Shown here piece after piece: positions 55,490-64,000 of a DNA stretch of 64,000 nucleotides. The notes beneath the pieces were generated by a model. It was given only the letters and a program-made list of their open reading frames with translations. It had not been told where the DNA came from and searched no databases. Both the position numbers and the translations under genes were made by a program. The first letter of the stretch is position 1. Each line of letters begins with the position of its first letter. The stretch spans positions 310,001 through 374,000 of the forward strand of contig NZ_SELD02000018.1 of the NCBI RefSeq assembly GCF_004923205.2, written 5' to 3'. Source of the stretch: Paracoccus aeridis. GTDB taxonomy: Bacteria; Pseudomonadota; Alphaproteobacteria; Rhodobacterales; Rhodobacteraceae.

Positions 55490-55651
55490 TCAGGCGGCCT
55501 GGCGGTCGTAGTCGGCGGAGGTTTCGGCGGGGACGGCCGCCTCCGGCTCGAAATAGCCGTACATCTGCGCGAGCGCCTCGAGGGCGCGGTCGCGTGCCTG
55601 ATCCGGGACGGGCTTTTTCCGGGGGATGGTGGTGATCGGGGCGTGGGTCAT
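55490..55651 (-). CDS. small uncharacterised protein
   Basis: A 53-residue open frame (MTHAPITTIPRKKPVPDQAR, then RALEALAQMYGYFEPEAAVP and a short end). It has no signal or membrane segment. The helical ALEALAQMYGYF block resembles small proteins common in Rhodobacterales, which makes coding plausible. It lies between the sdh terminator and the convergent ArsR gene. Confidence 0.5.
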   Translation of the reverse strand: MTHAPITTIPRKKPVPDQARDRALEALAQMYGYFEPEAAVPAETSADYDRQAA

Positions 55652-55750
55652 CTGGCTCTTCTCGTGCTGTGTCCGCTCCCCGCGCCCTACATCGTGGCGA
55701 AGGGCCGGGCTTTCCAGCCTCGTGACGCCACGTACGTCCGGTCCGAATGC

Positions 55751-55777
55751 AAAAAAAGGCCGTCCCGAAGGACGGCC
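55751..55777 (-). terminator. terminator of the sdh operon
   Basis: An 8-bp stem (GGCCGTCC/GGACGGCC), loop CGAA, and seven T on the minus strand, 26 bases past the sdhB stop. Confidence 0.88.
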
Positions 55778-55802
55778 CCCTTGGCAGCGGTCGCCGCAAT
55801 CC

Positions 55803-56582
55803 TCAGACCGCGCGGTCGACCATCATGTGCTTGATCGCGCCGATCGCCTTGGCGGGGTTCAACCCCTTCGGGCAGGTGTTGGTGCAGTTCATGATCGTGT
55901 GGCAGCGATACAGCTTGAACGGATCCTCCAGCGCGTCCAGCCGCTCGCCCGTCGCCTCGTCGCGGGAATCGATGATCCAGCGATAGGCGTGCAGCAGCGC
56001 CGCCGGGCCGAGATACCGGTCGCCGTTCCACCAGTAGGACGGGCAGGCGGTCGAGCACGAGGCGCAGAGGATGCATTCGTAAAGACCGTCCAGCTTCTTG
56101 CGGTCCTCGATCGACTGCCGCCATTCCTTGGTGGGCGTCGGCGTGTCCGTCATCAGGTACGGGTTCACGCTGGCGTGCTGGGCGTAGAAGTGCGTCAGGT
56201 CCGGCACCAGGTCCTTGATCACCGGCATGTGCGGCAGCGGGTAGATGTTGATGTCGCCCTTTACCTCGTCGATGCCGTAGATGCAGGCGAGGTGGTTGCC
56301 GCCGCCGATGACCATGGCGCAGGACCCGCAGATCCCCTCGCGGCACGACCGGCGGAAGGCGAGCGTCGGGTCGATCTCGTTCTTGATCTTGTTCAGCGCG
56401 TCCAGGACCATCGGCCCGCAGCGGTCGAGGTCGATCCAGTAGGTGTCGAGCCGCGGGTTGAGGCCGCTTTCCGGGTCGTAGCGGTAGATGTTGAACCGCT
56501 TCAGCCGGGTCGCGCCCTCGGGCTTGGGCCAGGTCTTGCCGACCGTGATGCGGCTGTTCTTGGGCAGGTTGAACTGGACCAT
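55803..56582 (-). CDS. sdhB: succinate dehydrogenase iron-sulfur subunit
   Basis: A 259-residue complex II subunit carrying three Fe-S centres. The [2Fe-2S] ligands are in [16 protein letters not shown] and the following HLAC; [4Fe-4S] ligands in [12 protein letters not shown]; [3Fe-4S] ligands in [17 protein letters not shown] 56582 gives [12 protein letters not shown]. It is the last gene of the operon, separated from sdhA by two lipoprotein genes. A terminator follows. Confidence 0.97.
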   Translation of the reverse strand: MVQFNLPKNSRITVGKTWPKPEGATRLKRFNIYRYDPESGLNPRLDTYWIDLDRCGPMVLDALNKIKNEIDPTLAFRRSCREGICGSCAMVIGGGNHLACIYGIDEVKGDINIYPLPHMPVIKDLVPDLTHFYAQHASVNPYLMTDTPTPTKEWRQSIEDRKKLDGLYECILCASCSTACPSYWWNGDRYLGPAALLHAYRWIIDSRDEATGERLDALEDPFKLYRCHTIMNCTNTCPKGLNPAKAIGAIKHMMVDRAV

Positions 56583-56676
56583 GATCTTGTCCTTCGGTCT
56601 GAATGGCCCGGACGCGCGCGCGGGCCCACATCGCGTGGGTCGAGGCCGGCGGCTTTCCCGCCGGCCGTGGAAAACG

Positions 56677-57009
56677 TCAGCCGATCCAGCCGCGCTGATG
56701 GGCCAGCGGCGTGGTCGGGGCCTGCCCGGACCGGCGCCGGACGCAGGCATCGAACGCCTGCGAGGGCGTGCGGCCCGACAGGTAATCGGGCGAGAACTCG
56801 GTCGCCACCCCCACCCCGGCGTGACCGCCCGAGCCGATGCCGATGGCGACCCGGGTGCGCGGCGACCGCGCCGACAGCGCGTCGTACAGGCAGTCGCGTT
56901 CCGCCTGCTCGACCGGCACCGGGACGGCCGGCGCGCACGCCGCCAGCCCCAGAAGCATCGCACCCGTCAGGGACAGGGCGGCCGGGGCGAGGATGGCGCG
57001 CGCGCCCAT
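56677..57009 (-). CDS. lipoprotein of unknown function inside the sdh operon (second)
   Basis: A 110-residue predicted lipoprotein. The signal peptide ends in a lipobox LAAC at C25. Two further cysteines (C40, and the C in AFDACVRRR) could form a disulfide. Segments such as [18 protein letters not shown] are Gly-rich. It follows the other lipoprotein by one base and precedes sdhB by 94 bases. Small lipoprotein or hypothetical genes at this place are known in some Rhodobacterales sdh clusters, but no function is assigned. Confidence 0.75.
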   Translation of the reverse strand: MGARAILAPAALSLTGAMLLGLAACAPAVPVPVEQAERDCLYDALSARSPRTRVAIGIGSGGHAGVGVATEFSPDYLSGRTPSQAFDACVRRRSGQAPTTPLAHQRGWIG

Positions 57010-57010
57010 G

Positions 57011-57370
57011 TCAGGCGACGGCCACCCGGCCGATGCAGGCGGTCGTGCCCGAGCGGCGGACGATGCTGGCGACCGCGTCCGCGGCGCTCGCCTGCCCCGT
57101 CAACGTGGACAGGTCCGCGATCTCGGCGTCGGTGGCGTTGTCCAGCACGCAGGCGGTGTAGGGCGCGACGTTGCGGCCCGGCAGGCGCTTGGCCATCTCG
57201 ACGTTCACGACACGCGTCGCCGCGGCGCGCGAGGCGCTGGGGACGCTGGGCGCGGGCGGCGCGACCACGACGGGGGCGGCCGGGACCGGAACGGTCGCGA
57301 CGGGAACGGCGGCGACGCAGCCCGACAGGGCAAGCGCGGCCGCGGTGACGGCAAGGAAGGAACGGCGCAT
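57011..57370 (-). CDS. lipoprotein of unknown function inside the sdh operon (first)
   Basis: A 119-residue predicted lipoprotein with lipobox LSGC at C18 and a Val/Pro-rich linker (PVATVPVPAAPVVVAPPAP). The folded part (from about 50) has two cysteines and reads TACVLDNATDAEIADL near residue 75. Its ATG shares a base with the sdhA stop (TGATG), so it is translationally coupled to sdhA. Confidence 0.75.
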   Translation of the reverse strand: MRRSFLAVTAAALALSGCVAAVPVATVPVPAAPVVVAPPAPSVPSASRAAATRVVNVEMAKRLPGRNVAPYTACVLDNATDAEIADLSTLTGQASAADAVASIVRRSGTTACIGRVAVA

Positions 57371-59181
57371 CAGTAAACCCTCGCTTTGGGAGCTATCTTC
57401 TTCGGATCGATCCCGCCTTCCTCGAGCGTGGTCAGCGGCTCGAGATGGACGGGGCGGTAGGCCAGTTTGACTTCATTTCCTTCGACCCACGCAAGCGAAT
57501 GCTTGCGCCAGTTGGCGTCGTCCCGCTCAGGGTAGTCCTCGTGCGCGTGGGCGCCGCGCGATTCCTTGCGGGCCTCGGCCGCGACGATGGTCGCCAGCGC
57601 GTTGGGCATCAGGTTCGTCAGTTCCAGCGTCTCCATCAGGTCGCTGTTCCAGATCATCGTGCGGTCGGTGACCTTCAGGTCAGCCATCTGCGCGGCGATG
57701 CGGCCCATCTTCTGGACGCCTTCGGCCAGCGTCTTGTCGGTGCGGAACACCGCGGCGTCTGCCTGCATCGTGCGCTGCATGTCGTTACGCAGCTTCGCCG
57801 CCGGCGTGCCGCCATTCGCGTGGCGCAGCGCGTCGAAGCGCGACAGCGCGCGGTCCACCTCGGCCCGGTTGGTGCCGGGGATGGATGCGGCGCGGTCGAT
57901 CACCTCGCCCGCGCGGATTGCGGCAGCGCGGCCGAACACCACGAGGTCGATAAGGCTGTTCGATCCCAGACGGTTCGCGCCGTGGACCGATGCGCAGCCC
58001 GCCTCGCCCACCGCCATGAGGCCGGGGAAGATGCGGTCGGGATCGTCGGGCGTCGGCGCCAGCACCTCGCCCCAGTAGTTCGTGGGCACGCCGCCCATGT
58101 TGTAGTGGACGGTCGGCAGGACCGGGATCGGCTCTCGCGTCAGGTCCACGCCCGCGAAGATGCGCGCGCTTTCGCTGATGCCGGGCAGGCGCTCGTGCAG
58201 CGTCTCGGGCGGCAGGTGCGACAGGTGCAGGAAGATGTGGTCCTTGTCGTTCCCCACGCCGCGGCCCTCGCGGATCTCCAGCGTCATGCAGCGGGACACC
58301 ACGTCGCGCGAGGCGAGGTCCTTGTAGGTGGGCGCATAGCGTTCCATGAACCGCTCGCCCTCGGAGTTCGTGAGGTAGCCGCCCTCGCCCCGCGCCCCTT
58401 CGGTGATGAGGCAGCCCGAGCCGTAGATGCCCGTCGGGTGGAACTGCACGAACTCCATGTCCTGCAGCGGCAGGCCCGCGCGCGCCACCATGCCGCCGCC
58501 GTCGCCGGTGCAGCTGTGGGCGCTGGTCGCGCTGAAATAGGCGCGGCCGTAGCCGCCCGTCGCCAGCACCACCATCTTGGCGTTGAAGACGTGGATCGTG
58601 CCGTCGTCGAGCTTCCAGCAGACGACGCCGGTGCAGGCGCCGTCGGTGACGATCAGGTCCACCGCGAAGTACTCGATGAAGAACTCGGCCTTTTCCTTGA
58701 GGCTCTGTCCGTAGAGCGTGTGCAGGATCGCGTGGCCGGTGCGGTCGGCCGCGGCGCAGGTGCGCTGCACGGGCGGGCCCTCCCCGAACTGCGTCGTGTG
58801 GCCGCCGAACGGGCGCTGGTAGATCCGGCCTTCCTCGGTGCGCGAGAACGGGACGCCGTAGTGTTCCAGCTCGTAGACGGCCTTCGGCGCCTCGCGCGCG
58901 AGGTATTCCATCGCGTCGGTGTCGCCCAGCCAGTCCGACCCCTTCACGGTATCGTACAGGTGCCATTGCCAGCTGTCGGGGCCCATGTTGCCCAGCGACG
59001 CGGCGATGCCGCCCTGCGCCGCGACGGTGTGGCTGCGGGTGGGGAACAGCTTGGTGACGCAGGCGGTCTTCAGCCCCTGCTCGGCCATGCCAAGGGTGGC
59101 GCGAAGGCCGGCGCCCCCGGCCCCGACCACGACCACGTCGTAGTCATGCGTTTCGTACGGATATGCGGCGTTAGCGGACAT
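57370..59181 (-). CDS. sdhA: succinate dehydrogenase flavoprotein subunit
   Basis: A 603-residue FAD subunit that oxidises succinate to fumarate in the TCA cycle. The dinucleotide motif is [17 protein letters not shown] (17-33). The covalent-flavin His is H51 in [13 protein letters not shown]. The active-site region has [20 protein letters not shown]. It is preceded by sdhC and sdhD, with short gaps of 10 and 15 bases. The TGATG overlap couples it to a lipoprotein gene. Confidence 0.98.
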   Translation of the reverse strand: MSANAAYPYETHDYDVVVVGAGGAGLRATLGMAEQGLKTACVTKLFPTRSHTVAAQGGIAASLGNMGPDSWQWHLYDTVKGSDWLGDTDAMEYLAREAPKAVYELEHYGVPFSRTEEGRIYQRPFGGHTTQFGEGPPVQRTCAAADRTGHAILHTLYGQSLKEKAEFFIEYFAVDLIVTDGACTGVVCWKLDDGTIHVFNAKMVVLATGGYGRAYFSATSAHSCTGDGGGMVARAGLPLQDMEFVQFHPTGIYGSGCLITEGARGEGGYLTNSEGERFMERYAPTYKDLASRDVVSRCMTLEIREGRGVGNDKDHIFLHLSHLPPETLHERLPGISESARIFAGVDLTREPIPVLPTVHYNMGGVPTNYWGEVLAPTPDDPDRIFPGLMAVGEAGCASVHGANRLGSNSLIDLVVFGRAAAIRAGEVIDRAASIPGTNRAEVDRALSRFDALRHANGGTPAAKLRNDMQRTMQADAAVFRTDKTLAEGVQKMGRIAAQMADLKVTDRTMIWNSDLMETLELTNLMPNALATIVAAEARKESRGAHAHEDYPERDDANWRKHSLAWVEGNEVKLAYRPVHLEPLTTLEEGGIDPKKIAPKARVY

Positions 59182-59191
59182 GAACGGCCCC

Positions 59192-59584
59192 TCAGACGAT
59201 GACGGCGGTCAGCGCCATCCGCGCCAGCGCGTAGCCGGCGGCGGCGATGACGGCCCAGCCGAAGATTTCGGAAAAGATGATCGCGACCTTGCGCTCGGTG
59301 TGGCTCAGGTAGTCGTCGATCATGTTCCGGGTGCCCTTCACGAAGTGGTACATGCCCACGATCAGGAACAGCGCGGTGACGATGGCGGGATAGGGCTGGC
59401 TGAAATAGGCCAGCACGCCCGCGCGCGGCAGGCCGATGGCGTTGCCCATGACCAGCAGGAACGCGGGCGTCAGGATCGCAAGCGCGACCGAGGTCACGGT
59501 CAGGACCCAGTGGTGCAGCGTCCCGGTGGACGGGCCCGCGGCCCCGGTGCCGCGCGCGGCCTTGAGAGGGGTGATGTAGCGCAT
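59192..59584 (-). CDS. sdhD: succinate dehydrogenase membrane anchor subunit
   Basis: A 130-residue hydrophobic anchor with three membrane helices (about 30-50, 64-84, 100-122). The [17 protein letters not shown] segment is typical of the alphaproteobacterial SdhD type and includes the quinone-side His and Arg. It lies between sdhC and sdhA in the operon. Confidence 0.92.
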   Translation of the reverse strand: MRYITPLKAARGTGAAGPSTGTLHHWVLTVTSVALAILTPAFLLVMGNAIGLPRAGVLAYFSQPYPAIVTALFLIVGMYHFVKGTRNMIDDYLSHTERKVAIIFSEIFGWAVIAAAGYALARMALTAVIV

Positions 59585-59599
59585 GGGTATCCTCCGATC

Positions 59600-59992
59600 T
59601 CAGGCCAGGAAGAACAGCAGAAGGCTGATCAGCGTCAGGATCACCGATCCCCAGATGATCGCCCAGCTCGACTTCTGCCCCTCGTCGATTTCCAGCATGT
59701 GGCCGGCGTCGTAGAAGAAGTGGCGGATCCCGGCGAGAAAGTGGAACCACAGCGCCCAGAGCGACAGCACCAGCACCAGGAAGCCGAACCACGACCGCAG
59801 CACGAAGTCGGCCCAGGCGAAGGCGTGGTCGGACGTGACCGCGGCCACCAGCCACCAGACGATCAGGATGACGCCCGCGAGCATCGCGTGCCCGGTGATG
59901 CGGTTCATGATCGATGTCACGGCCGAGATGGGAAGCCGGTAGACCCCGAGATGCGGGGACAGCGGTCGGTTGCCGCGGGGGATGTCACCCAT
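59600..59992 (-). CDS. sdhC: succinate dehydrogenase cytochrome b556 subunit
   Basis: A 130-residue membrane subunit with three helices that holds heme b and part of the quinone site. The motif RPLSPHLGVYRLPISAVTSI near the N-terminus is typical, and the heme-ligand region is HFLAGIRHFFYDAGHML. It is the first gene of the sdhCDAB operon. Confidence 0.95.
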   Translation of the reverse strand: MGDIPRGNRPLSPHLGVYRLPISAVTSIMNRITGHAMLAGVILIVWWLVAAVTSDHAFAWADFVLRSWFGFLVLVLSLWALWFHFLAGIRHFFYDAGHMLEIDEGQKSSWAIIWGSVILTLISLLLFFLA

Positions 59993-60337
59993 GGGGCGCT
60001 CCTGTCGTTGGCGCCCGGACGGCGCTGCGGCGGGCAGCGGAACGGGCTGGCTGGGATTGGGCCGCGCGGTGCGGACGGATCGGCTCTTACCGCTGCCTTA
60101 TGGCGACTGTCACGCGCCTGCGCCAGTGGTTGCGGCAAAAGCGGCAGAAACGGTGCCTGCGTGATCACCTTTGCCGCTTGCGTGATCACGGTTCCGACTA
60201 GGCTGTTCGCGGTCGTGATCACGAGCCTTCCTGATCGGCTCCTCGCGCAGAACACTTCGCCGCTGAGGCATCATCACCCTACAGCACAGGCCGCCAGGCA
60301 GCAGATGCAGAATCGGCGGGGCTCCCGGCCCCCATGG
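59993..60337. other. 345-base sdh upstream region
   Basis: This lies between sdhC and the codirectional DUF1737 gene. It holds the three GTGATCAC palindromes at 60161-60222 and no protein or RNA gene that I can support. A clear -35/-10 pair for sdhC was not found between the palindromes and the start. Confidence 0.6.
60161..60222. promoter_or_regulatory. three identical GTGATCAC palindromes upstream of sdhC
   Basis: Perfect 8-bp palindromes lie at 60161-60168, 60182-60189 and 60215-60222; the last extends to 12 bp (TCGTGATCACGA, 60213-60224). Centre distances are 21 and 33 bases, about two and three helical turns, so a regulator could bind one DNA face. The array sits 169-230 bases before the sdhC start. 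No known regulator motif was matched. Confidence 0.7.
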
Positions 60338-60544
60338 TCACTGCTGTCCCAGCTTCATGTCGGGGGTGTAGTCGGCCGCGATCTCCTTCGTCACCGCCTG
60401 CGCGCAGCGCATCACGCCGCGGCCCGCGTCGAACGCCATCGTCGGCGCACCGTGCAGGACCCAGCCCTGCGACAGGGCGAGGCTGACCTTGTGGCAGAAG
60501 GCCGAGGTATCGTCCTCGGTCAGCAGTCGGTAGATCGTGGCCAT
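60338..60544 (-). CDS. DUF1737 family small protein
   Basis: A 68-residue cytoplasmic protein with the DUF1737 pattern: ATIYRLLTEDDTSAFCHKV, then LSQGWVLHGAPTMAFDAGRG and a Gln-Ala-Val-rich end. Function unknown. It follows the NnrU-like gene by 12 bases. It precedes the sdh upstream region. Confidence 0.85.
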   Translation of the reverse strand: MATIYRLLTEDDTSAFCHKVSLALSQGWVLHGAPTMAFDAGRGVMRCAQAVTKEIAADYTPDMKLGQQ

Positions 60545-60556
60545 GCGAGGTTCCTT

Positions 60557-61108
60557 TCACATGCCGAAGGGATCGGGGCCGATCCAGCCGTGGACCAGGC
60601 CCACGACGACAAAGACGACGACCGTGGCCAGCGCCGAGGTCCATTCCTTGCGGATCGGGACCGGGTGCGCCGGCGGGGTCCAGGGCGCGGTGCGGTTGAT
60701 CACCGCGATCTCGACCAGCGCCCACAGCAGCAGGCCGCCGAACAGCACGAGGGACGGCAGGTCGCCGTTCACCAGCAGATGCGCGAACGCCCACAGCGAG
60801 AAGCCGGTCAGCTGCGGGTGCCGGAAGCGGGTGCCGATCCGGTTCTTCGACCCCGACGACGCGAACAGGTAGAACGCGACCAGCACCAGCAGGTTGTTGA
60901 TGCCCTTGAGCATCGGCGTCGGCCCCCACCAGATCGTGCCGGGATCGGCGGCCCTGTAGCCGATCACCATCAGCACGATCGACAGGACGAGACCCGCCGT
61001 CACCGCCCCCTTGCCGGCCTGCCCCATGCCGGCGCGGGTGCGCGGCGCCACGCGCCTGAACAGGTGGGACGCCCACCACAGGGCTATCCCGAGGATCAGC
61101 AGAAGCAT
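60557..61108 (-). CDS. NnrU-family membrane protein
   Basis: A 183-residue membrane protein with about five or six helices. The family pattern is visible in GIALWWASHLFRRVAP, the conserved His in WASHLFRR, and RFRHPQLTGFSLWAFAHLL. NnrU was first linked to nitric oxide metabolism in Rhodobacter, and related proteins act in other lipid or isoprenoid reactions. The role here is not clear. Confidence 0.88.
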   Translation of the reverse strand: MLLLILGIALWWASHLFRRVAPRTRAGMGQAGKGAVTAGLVLSIVLMVIGYRAADPGTIWWGPTPMLKGINNLLVLVAFYLFASSGSKNRIGTRFRHPQLTGFSLWAFAHLLVNGDLPSLVLFGGLLLWALVEIAVINRTAPWTPPAHPVPIRKEWTSALATVVVFVVVGLVHGWIGPDPFGM

Positions 61109-61163
61109 GGCGGTTCCTTTCCGTGGCTGTCTGGCTTCGGTCGTGTTCTCGGCGTGGGCGGCG

Positions 61164-62021
61164 TCAGTCCCGCGCCACGGCGTCCATGGCGGCGATGGCG
61201 GCCGCGCGGTCGAGCGTGGCGCGCGCGGTCCGGACGTGAAGGTTCTCGACGATGCGGCCGTCCACGACCGCGACGCCCCTGCCCTGCGCCACGGCGTCGT
61301 CGAACGCCTCGATCTGGCGCCGGGACAGGTCGATTTCGTCGGCCGAGGGTGCGAAGACGGCGTTGGCGATGCCGATCTGCGCCGGGTGGATCAGGGTCTT
61401 GCCATCGAACCCCATGTCGCGGCCCTGCCCGCATTCGGCGCGCAGCCCCTCGTCATCCCGGAAGGCATTGTAGACGCCGTCCACGATCACGCGCCCATGC
61501 GCCCGCGCGGCCAGCAGGCACAGCCCCAGCCCCGCCTGCATCGGCAGCCGGTCGGCGCGGAAGCGGCTGCCCAGTTCCCGGGCGAGGTCGTTGGTGCCCA
61601 TCACCATCCCCTGCAACCGCGGATGCGCGGCGATGGCGGCGGCGTTCAGCATCCCCGCCGCCGTCTCCATCATCGCCCACAGCGGCGTTTCCGGCACCAG
61701 CGCCGCCACCGCGTCCAGATTGGCGGGCGCGTTCACCTTGGGGATCAGCACGGCGTCCGCGCCGCTGGCAAAGGCAGCCGCGTCGTCGCGGCCCCACGGC
61801 GTGTCCAGCCCGTTGATCCGCACGATCCGCGCGCGGGCGCCGTAATCCTGCGCCAGCGCGGCCAGCAGAGCGTCGCGCGCCGCCCCCTTTTCGGCCGGGG
61901 CGACCGCATCCTCGAGGTCGAAGATGATCGCGTCGGCGGGCAGGCCGCGCGCCTTTTCCAGCGCGCGCGCGTTGGCCGCGGGAAGATACAGCACCGATCG
62001 GAACGGTCGTGACAGGCTCAT
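61164..62021 (-). CDS. mcl2: CitE/HpcH family enzyme, probable (3S)-malyl-CoA thioesterase
   Basis: A 285-residue TIM-barrel protein of the malyl-CoA lyase/citrate-lyase beta family. It starts MSLSRPFRSVLYLPAANARA. The metal-binding acidic residues are in IIFDLEDAVAP and MMETAAG, with Arg in RIVRINGLDT. In Rhodobacter sphaeroides the thioesterase Mcl2 is located near mdh and the sdh genes. The match in length and position supports this assignment, but a malyl-CoA lyase or another CitE-like activity cannot be excluded. Confidence 0.75.
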   Translation of the reverse strand: MSLSRPFRSVLYLPAANARALEKARGLPADAIIFDLEDAVAPAEKGAARDALLAALAQDYGARARIVRINGLDTPWGRDDAAAFASGADAVLIPKVNAPANLDAVAALVPETPLWAMMETAAGMLNAAAIAAHPRLQGMVMGTNDLARELGSRFRADRLPMQAGLGLCLLAARAHGRVIVDGVYNAFRDDEGLRAECGQGRDMGFDGKTLIHPAQIGIANAVFAPSADEIDLSRRQIEAFDDAVAQGRGVAVVDGRIVENLHVRTARATLDRAAAIAAMDAVARD

Positions 62022-62241
62022 CCTTCGTCCCTTCGGGGTCCGCCGGGATGCTTGCCGAAATCCGCCCCCACGGCAAGGTGGCGGCAGGTCCGCAACCACC
62101 GAGCTTTGGCCGGCCGCGCAGGGTGGTGAAATATTTGTTTAAGCCTGCAACGAATTCTGCGGCGGGCCGTTGATGACCGCGCAACATCCCGACCAACGCC
62201 CGCAGCGGCGTCCGTCGCAACCGACCGATAGGAACCTACAC

Positions 62242-63949
<1,708 letters not shown>

Positions 63950-63973
63950 CCGGCGGCGAGGTCCCCAAGGCTC

Positions 63974-64000
63974 AGGGCCGCCCCTTCCGGGGCGGCCCTT
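63974..64000 (+). terminator. terminator of mdh
   Basis: A perfect 11-bp stem (AGGGCCGCCCC/GGGGCGGCCCT), loop TTCC, reaching the last base of the window, so a following T run cannot be seen. Confidence 0.75.

Overview
The window looks like chromosomal DNA from a high-GC alphaproteobacterium of the Rhodobacterales (Paracoccus/Rhodobacter-like). Several features point there together: an F0 operon with duplicated b and b' subunits split off from the F1 genes; a zeta-type (DUF1476) F1-ATPase inhibitor; an sdhCDAB cluster near mdh and a CitE-family malyl-CoA enzyme; compact paaABCDE genes with paaX; and a recurring intergenic element that reads like GGGGATATTT followed by CAAAGAAGAAG. No rRNA, tRNA, CRISPR array, insertion sequence or prophage gene was recognised. 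Most of the window is housekeeping and catabolic.

Layout. 1-4.9 kb: partial esterase, DNA glycosylase and GntR regulator on the minus strand, then a HAD phosphatase and a UbiH-type monooxygenase, then two overlapping Lrp/AsnC regulators facing ilvC (5.0-6.0 kb). 6.1-9.5 kb: a fused indolepyruvate ferredoxin oxidoreductase interrupted by an in-frame TAG, divergent from a third AsnC regulator. 10.2-16.2 kb: phenylacetate catabolism, with paaG-paaI on plus (a possible paaK stub follows) and paaX-paaABCDE on minus. 16.3-23.0 kb: dnaE, dps, acpP, fabG and fabD. 23.1-24.2 kb: a CsoR-like metal-sensing repressor with a good operator and a glutaredoxin/MauE fusion. 24.3-33.7 kb: ndk, a glycerophosphodiester phosphodiesterase, a cold-shock protein, an ABC-F ATPase, a MipA-like porin, a zinc-protease/RimK fusion, sufT and a RecD-like helicase. 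34.0-38.9 kb: rnr, fdhD, a methyltransferase, purS and purC. 39.0-41.7 kb: the ATPase inhibitor, a MATE transporter and two hotdog thioesterases. 41.9-48.8 kb: a beta-oxidation group (MerR regulator, acyl-CoA dehydrogenase, GST, thiolase, FadB). 48.9-51.6 kb: a PfkB sugar kinase, endonuclease III and an OmpA lipoprotein. 51.7-54.9 kb: the F0 operon atpI-B-E-b'-b. 55.8-60.0 kb: sdhCDAB with two lipoprotein genes inside it. 60.3-64.0 kb: DUF1737, NnrU, a malyl-CoA thioesterase-like gene, a YciF-like ferritin-fold protein and mdh.

Functional links. Phenylacetate, indolepyruvate and fatty-acid oxidation all deliver acyl-CoA and acetyl-CoA to the TCA enzymes Sdh and Mdh and to F0F1 ATP synthase. 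The strongest unexplained signals are three identical, helically spaced GTGATCAC palindromes upstream of sdhC; a roughly 170-residue Ala/Pro/Val-rich N-terminal extension on ATP synthase b'; an octapeptide repeat tail on AtpI; the CsoR/glutaredoxin-MauE unit; dispersed and tandem intergenic repeats; and the premature stop in the indolepyruvate oxidoreductase. Assignments come from reading the sequence and translations only; no database search was run.
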